NCBI GenBank assembly: GCA_023667845.1
Contig: JAMPIU010000112.1
Location: 89,300 to 153,299, forward strand
Source of the DNA: Dehalobacter sp.
GTDB lineage: Bacteria; Bacillota; Desulfitobacteriia; Desulfitobacteriales; Syntrophobotulaceae
Length of the DNA stretch: 64,000 nucleotides
Direction of reading: 5' to 3'
Shown: positions 29,625-38,233 of the stretch, piece by piece
How positions within the stretch are numbered: position 1 is the stretch's first letter
Layout of the letters: every line of letters begins with the position of its first letter
Program-made: the position numbers and the translations under genes
The notes under the pieces: model-generated
Databases searched by the model: none
Told to the model about the DNA's origin: nothing
Seen by the model: only the letters and a program-made list of their open reading frames with translations

Positions 29625-29909
29625 TTATTCCTTCTTGGTTGTCATAAACCGGATCACAGCATCAGAAATTTTCATCAGCCTTTCCAGTTCATCAACCGTA
29701 CGCGCTTCACCGTTGAAGTTCATCAGGATGTAAACACCTTCATTGAACTTCTTAACCTCGTAAGCCAGGCGTCTTTTACCCCAAATATCAACCTTGAGGT
29801 CTGTACCACCATTGGCATTGACGATCTCTTCAAATCTTTGAACATTTGCTTTTGAAGCCTCATCATCGAGATCCGGTCTTATAATGTACATCACTTCGTA
29901 CGCTTGCAT
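29625..29909 (-). CDS. rpsF: 30S ribosomal protein S6
   Basis: From 29909 the reading is MQAYEVMYIIRPDLDDEASKANVQRFEEIV, then IWGKRRLAYEVKKFNEGVYILMNF. This is S6, at 94 residues. The ATG has GGGAGGTG upstream; the longer reading to 29942 runs through this ribosome site and is rejected. Confidence 0.97.
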   Translation of the reverse strand: MQAYEVMYIIRPDLDDEASKANVQRFEEIVNANGGTDLKVDIWGKRRLAYEVKKFNEGVYILMNFNGEARTVDELERLMKISDAVIRFMTTKKE

Positions 29910-30045
29910 AAATGCACCTCCCCTCGGACTAAATGGCCCCACCTCGAGTGTGGAGCAGGGTTATTATGCTACAACACGATATTATAACACTTCCTCATGT
30001 CATTTGCAAATAATGATGATCTTGCTAGTTCTGAGAATCTTTCAT

Positions 30046-31146
30046 CTAGACATTAAATCTGAAATGCATAATATCGCCGTCCTGAACGATATATTCTTTG
30101 CCCTCTAACCGAACCAAGCCCTTGTCCTTGGCCCCATTCAGACCGCTATTCTCCATAAAATGTTCATATTTGACGACCTCTGCCCGGATAAAGCCCCGCT
30201 CAAAGTCGGAATGAATCGTACCTGCCGCCTGAGGCGCTTTGGTTTCCCGGCGGATCGTCCAAGCCTTTACCTCTTTAGGACCTGCCGTAAAGAAGGTTAT
30301 CAGTCCAAGCAGCTTGAACGCGCTCCTGATCAGCCGATCAAGTCCAGATTCCGCGAGCCCAAGTTCCTCCATAAAGATTTCTTTCTCATCTTCTTCAAGT
30401 TCTGCAATTTCTGCTTCAATCTTGGCGCAAACAGGAATGACTTCAGCATTTTCGAGTCTGGCTATTTCCTGTACTTTTTGGACATTGGCGTTATTTTCCC
30501 CGTTGGAAGCTTCCGCTTCAGAAACATTCGCGGCATAAATCACCGGTTTTAGGGTCAACAGACTGACACTGTTCAGCAATTCTTTTTCTTCTTCAGAGAA
30601 ACCAACCAAATTAGCCGGTATCCCCTGGTCAAATTTTTTCACGAGCTTTTCCAATACCTCAGCTTCGAATTTGGCCTTCTTATCTCCGGATTTGATCATT
30701 CCGACCAGCTTGGCCTGGCGGCGGTATACGGTTTCCATATCTGCCAGGATCAATTCCATCCGGATCGTTTCAATATCCCGTTCCGGGTCAATTTTACCTT
30801 CGACGTGAACAACGTTATCGTCTTCAAAACAACGTACAACATGAACAATGGCATCCACTTCCCGGATATGGGAAAGAAATTGGTTGCCCAGTCCTTCACC
30901 TTTACTTGCACCCCTTACCAGACCGGCAATATCGACAAATTCGACAACTGCCGGAACGATTTGCTGCGGGTTCACAATTTTAGCCAGTGCTTTTAACCGA
31001 AAATCCGGTACCTGTACAATTCCGACATTCGGATCAATAGTACAGAACGGATAATTGGCCGATTCTGCTCCGGCTTTCGTTATCGCATTAAATAGTGTTG
31101 ACTTGCCGACATTGGGCAGCCCAACTATTCCTACATGCAGAGACAT
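30046..31146 (-). CDS. ychF: Ribosome-binding ATPase YchF (OLA1 family)
   Basis: An Obg-related P-loop protein that prefers ATP and binds ribosomes. It shows GLPNVGKSTLFNAIT (G1), DIAGLVRGASKGEGLGNQFL (G3 and switch), an NVSE-type G4 in place of NKxD, and the C-terminal TGS domain with GFIRAEVV and DGDIMHFRFNV. The start at 31146 has GAGGGGG seven bases upstream. Its 366 residues are standard. Confidence 0.96.
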   Translation of the reverse strand: MSLHVGIVGLPNVGKSTLFNAITKAGAESANYPFCTIDPNVGIVQVPDFRLKALAKIVNPQQIVPAVVEFVDIAGLVRGASKGEGLGNQFLSHIREVDAIVHVVRCFEDDNVVHVEGKIDPERDIETIRMELILADMETVYRRQAKLVGMIKSGDKKAKFEAEVLEKLVKKFDQGIPANLVGFSEEEKELLNSVSLLTLKPVIYAANVSEAEASNGENNANVQKVQEIARLENAEVIPVCAKIEAEIAELEEDEKEIFMEELGLAESGLDRLIRSAFKLLGLITFFTAGPKEVKAWTIRRETKAPQAAGTIHSDFERGFIRAEVVKYEHFMENSGLNGAKDKGLVRLEGKEYIVQDGDIMHFRFNV

Positions 31147-31173
31147 GTTTTTCCCCCTCAAATTCTAGTTAAA

Positions 31174-31377
31174 TCAGTCCGAGATCCCCTGACTGTTTTC
31201 TGCCGTCAGGATTTTTTTAATATTCCTTTCCAGCTTTGCCCTGGTTATCCAGGTCTGATGTCCGCACTTCAGACATTCAATCCGAAAATCCATACCTGTT
31301 CTCATGATCTTAAATTCTGTATTGCCGCAGGGATGAGTCTTTTTGAGCCTGACAATATCTCCTACATTAAGATCCAT
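31174..31377 (-). CDS. DUF951 family small protein
   Basis: The 67-residue protein MDLNVGDIVRLKKTHPCGNTEF is followed by GMDFRIECLKCGHQTWITRAKLE. The PCG and CxxCG cysteines could hold a zinc. The family sits beside ychF in Firmicutes and has no known function. It follows the CvpA-like gene by 18 bases and precedes ychF by 27, suggesting an operon. Confidence 0.85.
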   Translation of the reverse strand: MDLNVGDIVRLKKTHPCGNTEFKIMRTGMDFRIECLKCGHQTWITRAKLERNIKKILTAENSQGISD

Positions 31378-31395
31378 GGTCGTTCAACCTCTCTT

Positions 31396-32061
31396 TCAAA
31401 CCAGCCCATTCAGCAACGGTATAGAATTCAGAGGATTATTCAGAATATCCCCCGCAAAAACAGAAATCCCTGATAAAATCAGATCATATCCTTGCATAAA
31501 CCATGGATAAAGTAAGGAGCTACCCGTCTTAAGCAATCCGGAGTCACCGGTGCTTAACAACGGTGAAAACAACCCCAGGACCAGAGAAATCACGACAAAG
31601 GTACTCAGTAAACCAAAAAGCAGTCCTCCCCCTCTATTGATAAAACTTAAGTTTTTTGCTATAGGGGTAATGACCAAAGCGATGATAAGATTAATAATAC
31701 ATGCTGCTAAAATAAACAAGAGCAGGACAGCACCAATCTTCAGGACGTAATCTGTCAAAACAGGTGTGGCCTGACCAATCATGGATTGCCTGATGCTGTC
31801 AGCGGCACCGTAGGGATCCGTCCCGGATGCTTTGCTTTCAGCAATTTTGGTCAAAAAATTTCCGATTTTGGGCTCCAGTTTTGCTTCAAGCCCTAAAACG
31901 GGTTCCAATAGATTCAGAAATGGTTTGTAAAAAAACACCGCAATGCCTATCGCAGCGATCTTTCCGATAAATCTTGATAAACCGGTAATAAGGCCCTTCC
32001 GAAACCCGATCAGGCCTCCCAGAACCAGCAGCGCCAGCATTACATAATCAAATGTATTCAC
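31396..32061 (-). CDS. CvpA-like membrane protein
   Basis: From the GTG at 32061 the protein begins MNTFDYVMLALLVLGGLIGFRKGLITGLSRFIGKIAAIGIA, typical of the CvpA/colicin V production family. It has about four membrane helices and a GGGLLFGLLSTFVVISLVLGLF segment. GGAG lies eight bases upstream of the GTG. A longer reading would run into tRNA-Sec, which excludes it. In E. coli CvpA is needed for colicin V production; the role here is not known. Confidence 0.8.
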   Translation of the reverse strand: MNTFDYVMLALLVLGGLIGFRKGLITGLSRFIGKIAAIGIAVFFYKPFLNLLEPVLGLEAKLEPKIGNFLTKIAESKASGTDPYGAADSIRQSMIGQATPVLTDYVLKIGAVLLLFILAACIINLIIALVITPIAKNLSFINRGGGLLFGLLSTFVVISLVLGLFSPLLSTGDSGLLKTGSSLLYPWFMQGYDLILSGISVFAGDILNNPLNSIPLLNGLV

Positions 32062-32083
32062 GCTACGCTCTCCTTTACAGGAA

Positions 32084-32181
32084 TGGCGGGGATATGTGCG
32101 AATCGAACACACCTCGGAACGTTCTGCGTCCCGACACACGGATTTGAAGTCCGGGAACGACACCAGCCGCTATATATCCCC
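32084..32181 (-). tRNA. selC: tRNA-Sec (anticodon TCA)
   Basis: The 98-base minus-strand gene has the long acceptor GGGGATAT/ATATCCCC, anticodon loop CTTCAAA and a large extra arm (GTCGGGACGCAGAACGTTCC region). The T-arm is GTGTGTTCGATTCGCAC and GCCA is encoded. The anticodon reads UGA, and the long extra arm and 8-base-pair acceptor separate it from a suppressor tRNA. SelB is encoded about 800 bases away, so UGA recoding is very likely in this organism. Confidence 0.95.
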
Positions 32182-32700
32182 AAGACCTTTTAGAGTCTGC
32201 TGAATCATTTTAACACTTAATGCTTCGAATGTGAACCTTTGTCTTATTCTTTGGCAATTCTTTGACGCTCTTAAAATCATTTTTCTTGTTCATCCAAATT
32301 CATTATAATATTTACACTTAAATGCCAATAAAAATATTAATGTCTTTATTCATTAATATTTTCATGTAAATATATTGTTCTTTATAGTTTTATTAAATAG
32401 TACTGCCCTTAAATTTATCAGTAATACAATCAAAAAGACTGTGTATATAAATATTATGCACCTGCTGCGGATGCTGAGCGTCGTGTCCAATCCAATAAGC
32501 AATATAAACACAAAGAAGAATCTTATATTATTTACATCACCATTTACATGCGTAATTACATTTGCATTTTCATGTATATTCACATGTATGTTTTAATGTA
32601 AATATTATATAAAATATAATTACAATTTTTGTGTAAATATTGCGTTATATATTTAACATATTTATATTCTGTATTTCTTATTTTAACTTATATGATATTG
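32182..32700. repeat. AT-rich gap with repeated TGTAAATAT-type words
   Basis: About 570 bases between tRNA-Sec and tusA hold no convincing gene. The sequence is strongly AT-rich. TGTAAATAT occurs on the plus strand near 32365, 32598 and 32632, and its complement near 32310. The inner pair AAAATATTAATG (32331-32342) and CATTAATATTTT (32351-32362) forms a perfect 12-base inverted repeat. Words such as TTTACAT and CATGTA recur at 32530-32600. The role is unknown; a protein-binding array or a decayed element are both possible. Confidence 0.5.
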
Positions 32701-32725
32701 TTGAGATCTCTACTTATGGTACAAT
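32698..32725 (+). promoter_or_regulatory. Possible promoter of the TusA-like gene
   Basis: TTGTTG (32698-32703) and TACAAT (32720-32725) are 16 bases apart, and the start codon lies 30 bases beyond. It is a plausible housekeeping promoter, not a strong match at the -35. Confidence 0.45.
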
Positions 32726-32755
32726 AGGATAGAATATAAAAGGAGGCTAGATCTC

Positions 32756-32971
32756 TTGAAACTTGTTGATGCCAGAGGATATTCCTGTCCGGAACCCGTA
32801 ATTTTTACCAAAAGAGCTTTAGCGGATGATCCTTCAGAAATCATGGTCATTGTCGATAATGAGACATCCAAAATTAACGTTGAACGGTTTTTGAGAGTTG
32901 CCGGATATCAGGTCGAAGTTGATCATGAGCCGTCAAATCAATATTCTCTAAAGGGAATAAAGAAAGCTTAG
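32756..32971 (+). CDS. TusA/SirA-family sulfur-carrier-like protein
   Basis: The 71-residue protein MKLVDARGYSCPEPVIFTKRAL has the family CPxP motif with the single active cysteine at residue 11, followed by the two-helix, four-strand pattern of TusA. The start is a TTG with AGGAGG upstream. In selenium-using Firmicutes such proteins (YedF type) occur near selenium genes; here its stop codon overlaps the selB stop tail to tail and tRNA-Sec lies upstream. A part in selenium or sulfur delivery is therefore an inference. Confidence 0.85.
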   Translation: MKLVDARGYSCPEPVIFTKRALADDPSEIMVIVDNETSKINVERFLRVAGYQVEVDHEPSNQYSLKGIKKA

Positions 32972-34881
32972 CCTGGATTTTGGGCAGATCCTGGTTTTAC
33001 CCTGATGTCTCCGTTTCTTTCCGTAACATGAATTGAATCAAAATATTCCAGTAAAGGCACCGCAAATTTACGGCTAGTCTGCCAGCAGTCCCGTGCTTCA
33101 GAAACCGTAATCTGTCCATTTTCTTGCAGGTGCTTTTCCAATATTATTTTAGCTTTTTCTATTGCACTTGCTGCAATATAGAATTCTCCTACCTGTTTCC
33201 AAACGTTATTTGTTTTAAGATATTCGGCATATTCCAGAAATTTTGCAGCGGGTACCCCGCATTCTACAACCGCAGTTTCCTGCCCCGGAGGATTTAGCCC
33301 TGCCTTTTCCCAGATTTTTCGCAAAGCGTCAAGCTTTTGCCTGATATCCTCAGGCAGCCCGATTTCAGATACTGCCTGGACCAGACTGCTGCTTAGCCTG
33401 AAATACTGATGATCTGCTCCCCATTCCAAGATCAACTGCCAGCGTTTATGGGAGACAGCCGTTTTCAGGATTCTTTTTAATTCCTCTCTGCCAATTCCTC
33501 CGCGCAGCGGATATGTCTTTTGATATTTCATTACTTCCGCATTTGCTTTAAGAGCCCATTCTTCTGCTGTACTTTTAAGCCAGAATAATGATAATCCATC
33601 CTCAGCTAAGATTACAACAGTCTGATCATCTTTGAGACGATCCAAAGCCAGCTGAACTTCGTCCTGCCCAAGAGCAGACTTTTTCCTGACTTCATCGGAA
33701 GATAAAGGGATAGTAAGCTCTTTTTTTATTTGATCGGTTAAGCCGCCTTCTGCTTTAGACCGAAATTCGGTTATGACCTTTTCTCGAAAACGTTTTTGTT
33801 TGGCATTAGCCAGGCTCAGCACAACTCCTCCGCCGATCGTCGCGACAGGTGAATAGTACCTGATTACAAACCGGTCCCCTTTTGCTGCGACAACCGGTTC
33901 CTCCAGAATGATTTGGGCAAACCCTTTCTCGCCGGGAGCCAATTCTTCCTGAGCCAGAAGATGAACCCGTCCCAGTGTTTCGGCCGTTCCTAAATGAAAA
34001 TGTATCCTCTGCCTTTGTTTAATCGTTCTTTGCTCTGACGCGAGGTTGAACAGTTCTACGTCTAAAATTTGTCCTGCGTTGTAATATCCGGGATCAACAA
34101 GGCTTGCCCCCTTGGGAATATCACTTACAGCCAGTCCGGCTATGTTTATCGCAACCCGCTGTCCGGCATAAGCCTCGGAGGCCTGTTCGCCATGAACCTG
34201 AATATTCCTAATTTTCACGGTTTGTCCTCCCGGTTCCAGACATGCTTCCTGTCCTTTCTGAATCGTCCCTGTGTTTAACGTCCCTGTGACCACTGTTCCA
34301 AACCCCCGAATCGTAAAAACCCTGTCAATCGGCATTCTTGACGGAAGATCCAAACGTCTCCCCTCGGTTGTTTGGAGCACAGTCATAATTGTCTGCAGCA
34401 ATTCCGGAATCCCTTGGCCAGTGACAGAAGATACTTTGCAATACGGAGCATCCCGCAGAAAACTGTCTTGAAGTTTTTCTCTGGTATCCTGTTCAATCAT
34501 GGAAAGCCATTCCTGATCAACCAGGTCAATTTTTGACAGTACAACAATTCCTTTCTCTACATTTAACATGTTTAATATGTCCAGATGTTCCTGGGTTTGA
34601 GGCATCACGCCTTCATCGGCAGCAATAATCAGCAGAACGATATCCATTCCGCTCGCGCCGGCTAACATTTGGCGAACAAATTTTTCATGACCCGGTACAT
34701 CAATGATTCCTGCTTTACGGCCGTCCGGAAGTGTCAGATAAGCAAACCCCAGCTCGATCGAAATTCCTCTTTCCTTCTCTTCCTTGAGCCGGTCTGTGCT
34801 TATACCTGTCAAGGCTTGAATAAGGTTGGTTTTCCCATGATCCACATGGCCTGCTGTTCCAATAATTAAATATTTTTCCAT
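32968..34881 (-). CDS. selB: Selenocysteine-specific elongation factor SelB
   Basis: SelB brings Sec-tRNA to UGA codons followed by a SECIS hairpin. The GTPase domain has GTAGHVDHGKTNLIQAL (residues 8-24), GISIELGF, DVPGHEKFV and SKIDLVD. Domains II-III follow (MPIDRVFTIRGFGTVVTGTL). The C-terminal winged-helix repeats (about 370-637) bind SECIS RNA. At 637 residues it is of normal length, and the start at 34881 agrees with the family. No selA or selD is in the window. Confidence 0.95.
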   Translation of the reverse strand: MEKYLIIGTAGHVDHGKTNLIQALTGISTDRLKEEKERGISIELGFAYLTLPDGRKAGIIDVPGHEKFVRQMLAGASGMDIVLLIIAADEGVMPQTQEHLDILNMLNVEKGIVVLSKIDLVDQEWLSMIEQDTREKLQDSFLRDAPYCKVSSVTGQGIPELLQTIMTVLQTTEGRRLDLPSRMPIDRVFTIRGFGTVVTGTLNTGTIQKGQEACLEPGGQTVKIRNIQVHGEQASEAYAGQRVAINIAGLAVSDIPKGASLVDPGYYNAGQILDVELFNLASEQRTIKQRQRIHFHLGTAETLGRVHLLAQEELAPGEKGFAQIILEEPVVAAKGDRFVIRYYSPVATIGGGVVLSLANAKQKRFREKVITEFRSKAEGGLTDQIKKELTIPLSSDEVRKKSALGQDEVQLALDRLKDDQTVVILAEDGLSLFWLKSTAEEWALKANAEVMKYQKTYPLRGGIGREELKRILKTAVSHKRWQLILEWGADHQYFRLSSSLVQAVSEIGLPEDIRQKLDALRKIWEKAGLNPPGQETAVVECGVPAAKFLEYAEYLKTNNVWKQVGEFYIAASAIEKAKIILEKHLQENGQITVSEARDCWQTSRKFAVPLLEYFDSIHVTERNGDIRVKPGSAQNPG

Positions 34882-34892
34882 AGCTAATACCT

Positions 34893-34942
34893 AAAGTACA
34901 GGTCAACCCCATATTTTAATGATAGCGTTGACATGGTACTCG
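34893..34942. repeat. Short intergenic repeat with inverted ends, copy 1
   Basis: AAGTACAGGTCAACCCC (34894-34910) and, inverted, GAGTACCATGTCAACGC (complement of 34925-34941) form imperfect inverted ends about 15 bases apart. The same end sequence flanks the longer element at 37952-38161. The TTGACA inside the right end could also act as a -35 box toward yyaC. Confidence 0.5.
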
Positions 34943-35175
34943 TACCTTATATTTATTGCGGATATTTCTGACTCTAATTATAATATGGGTTTGAATTTTT
35001 TCATATTCTGATTTTGATTTGCTACGCATAAATATTACTGATTGTGGAAATAATAGCAAAGTATTCTAAAAATTATTATTTTGTATGTTGACTTACATAA
35101 ACAATCATACGATTGCAATGCCATGGATAGAAATTGCAGCGACCCTATTTCATTTAGCCTCCGGAGGTATCTGCA

Positions 35176-35745
35176 TTGAACCCATTGCCAGGAATTCGAG
35201 AAAAAGAGCATCTGCGCGCCCATTACACAGACCGTCCCGGCCTTTACCTGCTTCAGTTAAGGTTGAAAAAATATCTGAAAGCTGCGGCCGGTAGACCGGT
35301 GGTTCTATTATGTATAGGGACGGACCGTTCTACCGGCGATTCTCTGGGGCCTTTAACCGGCACAAAACTAGATGGAAAAGGTCTTTCAGGATTGACGGTT
35401 GTCGGAACGCTCGAAAAGCCTGTTCATGCAGAAAACCTTGAATCCACCTTGAAAAACTTGTTTGCCACGTATTGCAATCCCTATATTATTGCCCTGGATG
35501 CCTGCCTGGGTCAACTTGACTCCGTCGGCTACATCAGCCTGGCAGAAGGCCCTTTGAAACCAGGAACCGCCGTAAAAAAAGAACTGCCGGAGGTAGGAGA
35601 AATCCACCTTACCGGCATTGTCAATATCAACGGTTTTATGCAATACATGGTGCTGCAAAACACCAGATTGAGTATCGTATGGCAAATGTCTGAAGTACTA
35701 TGTAATTTGTTCCAGCGGACTTACTTCTTGTTGAATCAATCGTGA
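35176..35745 (+). CDS. yyaC: Spore protease YyaC-like protein (DUF1256)
   Basis: The 189-residue protein shows PVVLLCIGTDRSTGDSLGPLTGTKL, ALDACLGQLDSVGYISL and PGTAVKKELPEVGEIHLTGIVN. These are hallmarks of the YyaC family, which is related to the germination protease and conserved in spore formers. The start is a TTG with GGAGG eight bases before it. It stands alone and faces DUF4446 tail to tail, 2 bases apart. A forespore or mother-cell promoter is expected but I could not place one. Confidence 0.85.
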   Translation: MNPLPGIREKEHLRAHYTDRPGLYLLQLRLKKYLKAAAGRPVVLLCIGTDRSTGDSLGPLTGTKLDGKGLSGLTVVGTLEKPVHAENLESTLKNLFATYCNPYIIALDACLGQLDSVGYISLAEGPLKPGTAVKKELPEVGEIHLTGIVNINGFMQYMVLQNTRLSIVWQMSEVLCNLFQRTYFLLNQS

Positions 35746-35747
35746 AT

Positions 35748-36260
35748 TTAAATAGTTAGCTCATTCTTCGAGGCTTTTTCGATAGCGAGCTTCTCCTCAG
35801 GGCTAAGTTTAACATTGGCCTGCCCTTTTTCGATCCCTTTGGCATAGATTCTGCACTCTTCAACACTATGAATTCCTGTAAGGACGACGCCGGTCTTTTC
35901 CTGATTCAGTAAAGCAAGGGCGAAGCTCAGGTCGGCACCCATATTTTCGAAAGAATTAAATCGGACCAGTTCCGCGCGGTCAATTCCGTTGCGGACTTTA
36001 TCTTCGGCAAGCTTAAGCCTTTGCCCATGCTCTGCAGCAATACGGCTTAATTCAGCAACTTCTTTTAAGTTGGCGCTCAGCAGTTCTTCCAGCTGTGTTC
36101 CGGATAAGAACGTCTGCAGGCTGATATAGGATTTTTCAAATTTACTCATACGGACACGTAGAGCATTGGTCATAACAATCGCAATCACGGTAACGATCAA
36201 GGCTACAACCGATACTGCCAAGACGACAATCATCTCGGGTTCTAAAACAGAAAACAACAA
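35748..36260 (-). CDS. DUF4446 family membrane-anchored protein
   Basis: The 170-residue protein has one N-terminal membrane helix (about 10-31, MIVVLAVSVVALIVTVIAIVM). A coiled segment (about 38-85) leads to a small globular end with RFNSFENMGADLSFALALLNQEKTGVVLTGIHS. The family is found beside parB in Firmicutes; its function is not known. The start is a TTG at 36260 close behind GGGGGG. The parS site lies just upstream. Confidence 0.82.
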   Translation of the reverse strand: MLFSVLEPEMIVVLAVSVVALIVTVIAIVMTNALRVRMSKFEKSYISLQTFLSGTQLEELLSANLKEVAELSRIAAEHGQRLKLAEDKVRNGIDRAELVRFNSFENMGADLSFALALLNQEKTGVVLTGIHSVEECRIYAKGIEKGQANVKLSPEEKLAIEKASKNELTI

Positions 36261-36287
36261 TGATCCCCCCTAAAGAATGTAATAATA

Positions 36288-36303
36288 TGTTCCACGTGGA
36301 ACA
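36288..36303. promoter_or_regulatory. parS centromere site
   Basis: TGTTCCACGTGGAACA is a perfect 16-base palindrome and a known variant of the TGTTTCACGTGAAACA site bound by ParB/Spo0J. It lies 2 bases after the parB stop codon, close to the origin, where parS sites cluster. Confidence 0.93.
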
Positions 36304-36305
36304 TA

Positions 36306-37163
36306 TTAAACTTCAATCTCCCAACGTTCTAAAAGCCGGTTAAGTTCATCCCGGGAATAATAATTAATTTCAATTTTTCCTTTTTCTTCACTTCCTGATA
36401 CAGCTACCTTGGTCTGAAAACTGTGCCGCAGTTTTTCTTCAATATCATTTAAAGAACTATAGCTCTTGTTTTTCGGTGTCTTCACAGCATTTTTGGCACG
36501 TTGCACTTTTTTTTCGCTATTTTGAGCTATCATTTCCGTTTCCCTTACAGATAATACTTCCTCAACGGCCCGTTTCGCCAGGGAAATCTGCTGCTCTTTA
36601 TTGTCTAAAGAAAGTATCACCTTGGCATGTCCCAAAGAAATTGCTTCTTTATTAATCAGTTCCAGAACTTCAGCAGGCAGCTGGATAATCCGAAGTAAGT
36701 TGGCTACAGTAGGCCTGCCTTTACCGACGCGCTTAGCAACCTGTTCCTGAGTTAGTCTATAATCCTGAATTAATCGTGCATAAGCGAGGCCTTCTTCTAC
36801 AGGAGATAAGTCTGCACGCTGGATATTTTCGATTAAAGCCTTTTCCGTCATTTCCTGCTCAGTACAGTCTCTGACAATACAGTTAATCCGGTCGGTCCCT
36901 GCAAGCTGTGTAGCCCGAAAACGTCTCTCTCCCGCAATGATGATGTATCTGTTTCCTTCAGGCTTTACAAGGATAGGCTGCAGCAATCCATGTTCTTGAA
37001 TGGAATCCGCAAGCTCTTGAAGTTTTTCACGGTCAAACTCCCGTCTCGGCTGGCCAGGATTTGGTACAATATCCGCCAGCATTATTTCTTTAATTTCACT
37101 GCTTTCCGTTTCTCTTTCCGTAATCAAAGCGCCAAGCCCTCGGCCTAAACCTTTTTTAGACAC
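36306..37163 (-). CDS. parB: Chromosome-partitioning protein ParB (Spo0J)
   Basis: ParB is a CTP-dependent clamp that loads at parS and spreads. The 285-residue protein has the CTP-binding region (about 24-100, LADIVPNPGQPRREFD and GERRFRAT), a helix-turn-helix (about 125-185, EEGLAYARLIQDYRLTQEQVAKRVGKGRPTVANLLR) and a C-terminal dimerisation part. Its start overlaps the parA end by 8 bases. A parS site follows its stop. Confidence 0.96.
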   Translation of the reverse strand: MSKKGLGRGLGALITERETESSEIKEIMLADIVPNPGQPRREFDREKLQELADSIQEHGLLQPILVKPEGNRYIIIAGERRFRATQLAGTDRINCIVRDCTEQEMTEKALIENIQRADLSPVEEGLAYARLIQDYRLTQEQVAKRVGKGRPTVANLLRIIQLPAEVLELINKEAISLGHAKVILSLDNKEQQISLAKRAVEEVLSVRETEMIAQNSEKKVQRAKNAVKTPKNKSYSSLNDIEEKLRHSFQTKVAVSGSEEKGKIEINYYSRDELNRLLERWEIEV

Positions 37164-37917
37164 GTTCCAAGACCTCCTCGGCTAAATCTCGATATACTTC
37201 AGCACCACGCGACTTGCTATCATATAGAATGATCGGCTGACCATGGCTTGGGGCTTCACTAAGCCGAACATTCCGGGGGATAATGGTTCTGAAGACTTTA
37301 TCTCTAAAATATTTCTTGACCTCATCGACGACCTGAATCGATAAATTTGTCCTCGCATCAAACATGGTCAAAAGTACGCCGATAACTTGAAGGTCTCTAT
37401 TAATGGAACGTTTGACCTTATCAAGCGTATTGACCAGCAAGCTTAAACCTTCCAGCGCATAATACTCACATTGAATAGGAATCAGAACATCTGTTGCCGC
37501 ACAAAGCGCATTCAACGTAAGAAGTCCCAGGGAAGGGGGACAATCAATAATTATAAAATCAAATTCATCCTTTATTCCCTGCAAAGCAGTTGCAAGCTTT
37601 CCTTCACGGTACAGCTGGGAGACCAGCTCAATCTCGGCACCGGCCAGTTCAATACGGGCAGGCGCAACCTTTAAGTTTTTCAGCTCTGTATCGGCGATCA
37701 CACTTTGAATGTTTTCTTCATTGATAATTACATCATAAATACAGCGGGACAACCGATGTTTCATAATGCCACAACCGCTGGTGGCATTTCCCTGTGGATC
37801 AAGATCAACGAGGAGAACTTTTTTTCCTTTCTCAACCAGACTGGAGGAGAGATTCACAGCAGTCGTTGTTTTGGCGACTCCTCCTTTTTGATTTGCTATA
37901 GCAATGATTCTGGCCAA
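37156..37917 (-). CDS. parA: Chromosome-partitioning ATPase ParA (Soj)
   Basis: It works with ParB in origin segregation and, in relatives, tunes DnaA. The deviant Walker A is NQKGGVAKTTTAVNL (residues 8-22), with VLLVDLDPQGNATSG and FIIIDCPPSLGLLTLNAL after it. The 253 residues match Soj. The start is a TTG at 37917 with AAGGAGA upstream. Confidence 0.95.
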   Translation of the reverse strand: MARIIAIANQKGGVAKTTTAVNLSSSLVEKGKKVLLVDLDPQGNATSGCGIMKHRLSRCIYDVIINEENIQSVIADTELKNLKVAPARIELAGAEIELVSQLYREGKLATALQGIKDEFDFIIIDCPPSLGLLTLNALCAATDVLIPIQCEYYALEGLSLLVNTLDKVKRSINRDLQVIGVLLTMFDARTNLSIQVVDEVKKYFRDKVFRTIIPRNVRLSEAPSHGQPIILYDSKSRGAEVYRDLAEEVLERV

Positions 37918-37951
37918 TCTTGTATCTCCTTCCTCACAGACTTGATCAATT

Positions 37952-38161
37952 AGTACCTAGTCAACCTTAAAATAATAATATACTGACGAGCAGATTTTTG
38001 TAAGACAAGGCGAAAAATTAAGGCATACCAGCCATATGGCAATTAACGTCCACGGATGAACTAATGCAGTGATGCCATGGACAGCACGAAGCTACAAGAA
38101 AACACAGTATTACATGAAATATGCCGACAGTTATATAAGATTTAGGGTTGACATGGAACTT
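37952..38161. repeat. MITE-like intergenic element, copy 2
   Basis: The gap between rsmG and parA has no credible gene. It is bounded by AGTACCTAGTCAACCTTA (37952-37969) and the inverted AAGTTCCATGTCAACCCTA (complement of 38143-38161). Inner parts also partly mirror each other: TACTG..TTTTTGTAAG near 37981-38004 against the complement of GCTACAAGAAAACACAGTA near 38092-38110. This suggests a 210-base non-coding mobile repeat. Its end sequences are shared with the 50-base copy near 34.9 kb. Confidence 0.5.
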
Positions 38162-38233
38162 GGCCTGTAAAAAAAATTTATTTATATCATTATACTACAA
38201 AATTATACTATAAAATATTTAAAAACCACTTAT

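Noticed and set aside
32061..32163. Upstream extension of the CvpA-like gene to an ATG at 32163
   Set aside because: This would overlap tRNA-Sec, and the added residues are not CvpA-like; the GTG at 32061 has a good ribosome site.
32362..32596. Overlapping 73-codon readings on both strands in the AT-rich gap
   Set aside because: Composition is that of the AT-rich repeat region, with no ribosome site and no recognisable protein pattern.
38145..38190. TTGACA at 38148 as a promoter
   Set aside because: It points into the 3' end of rsmG with no plus-strand gene after it; it fits better as the end of the intergenic repeat.
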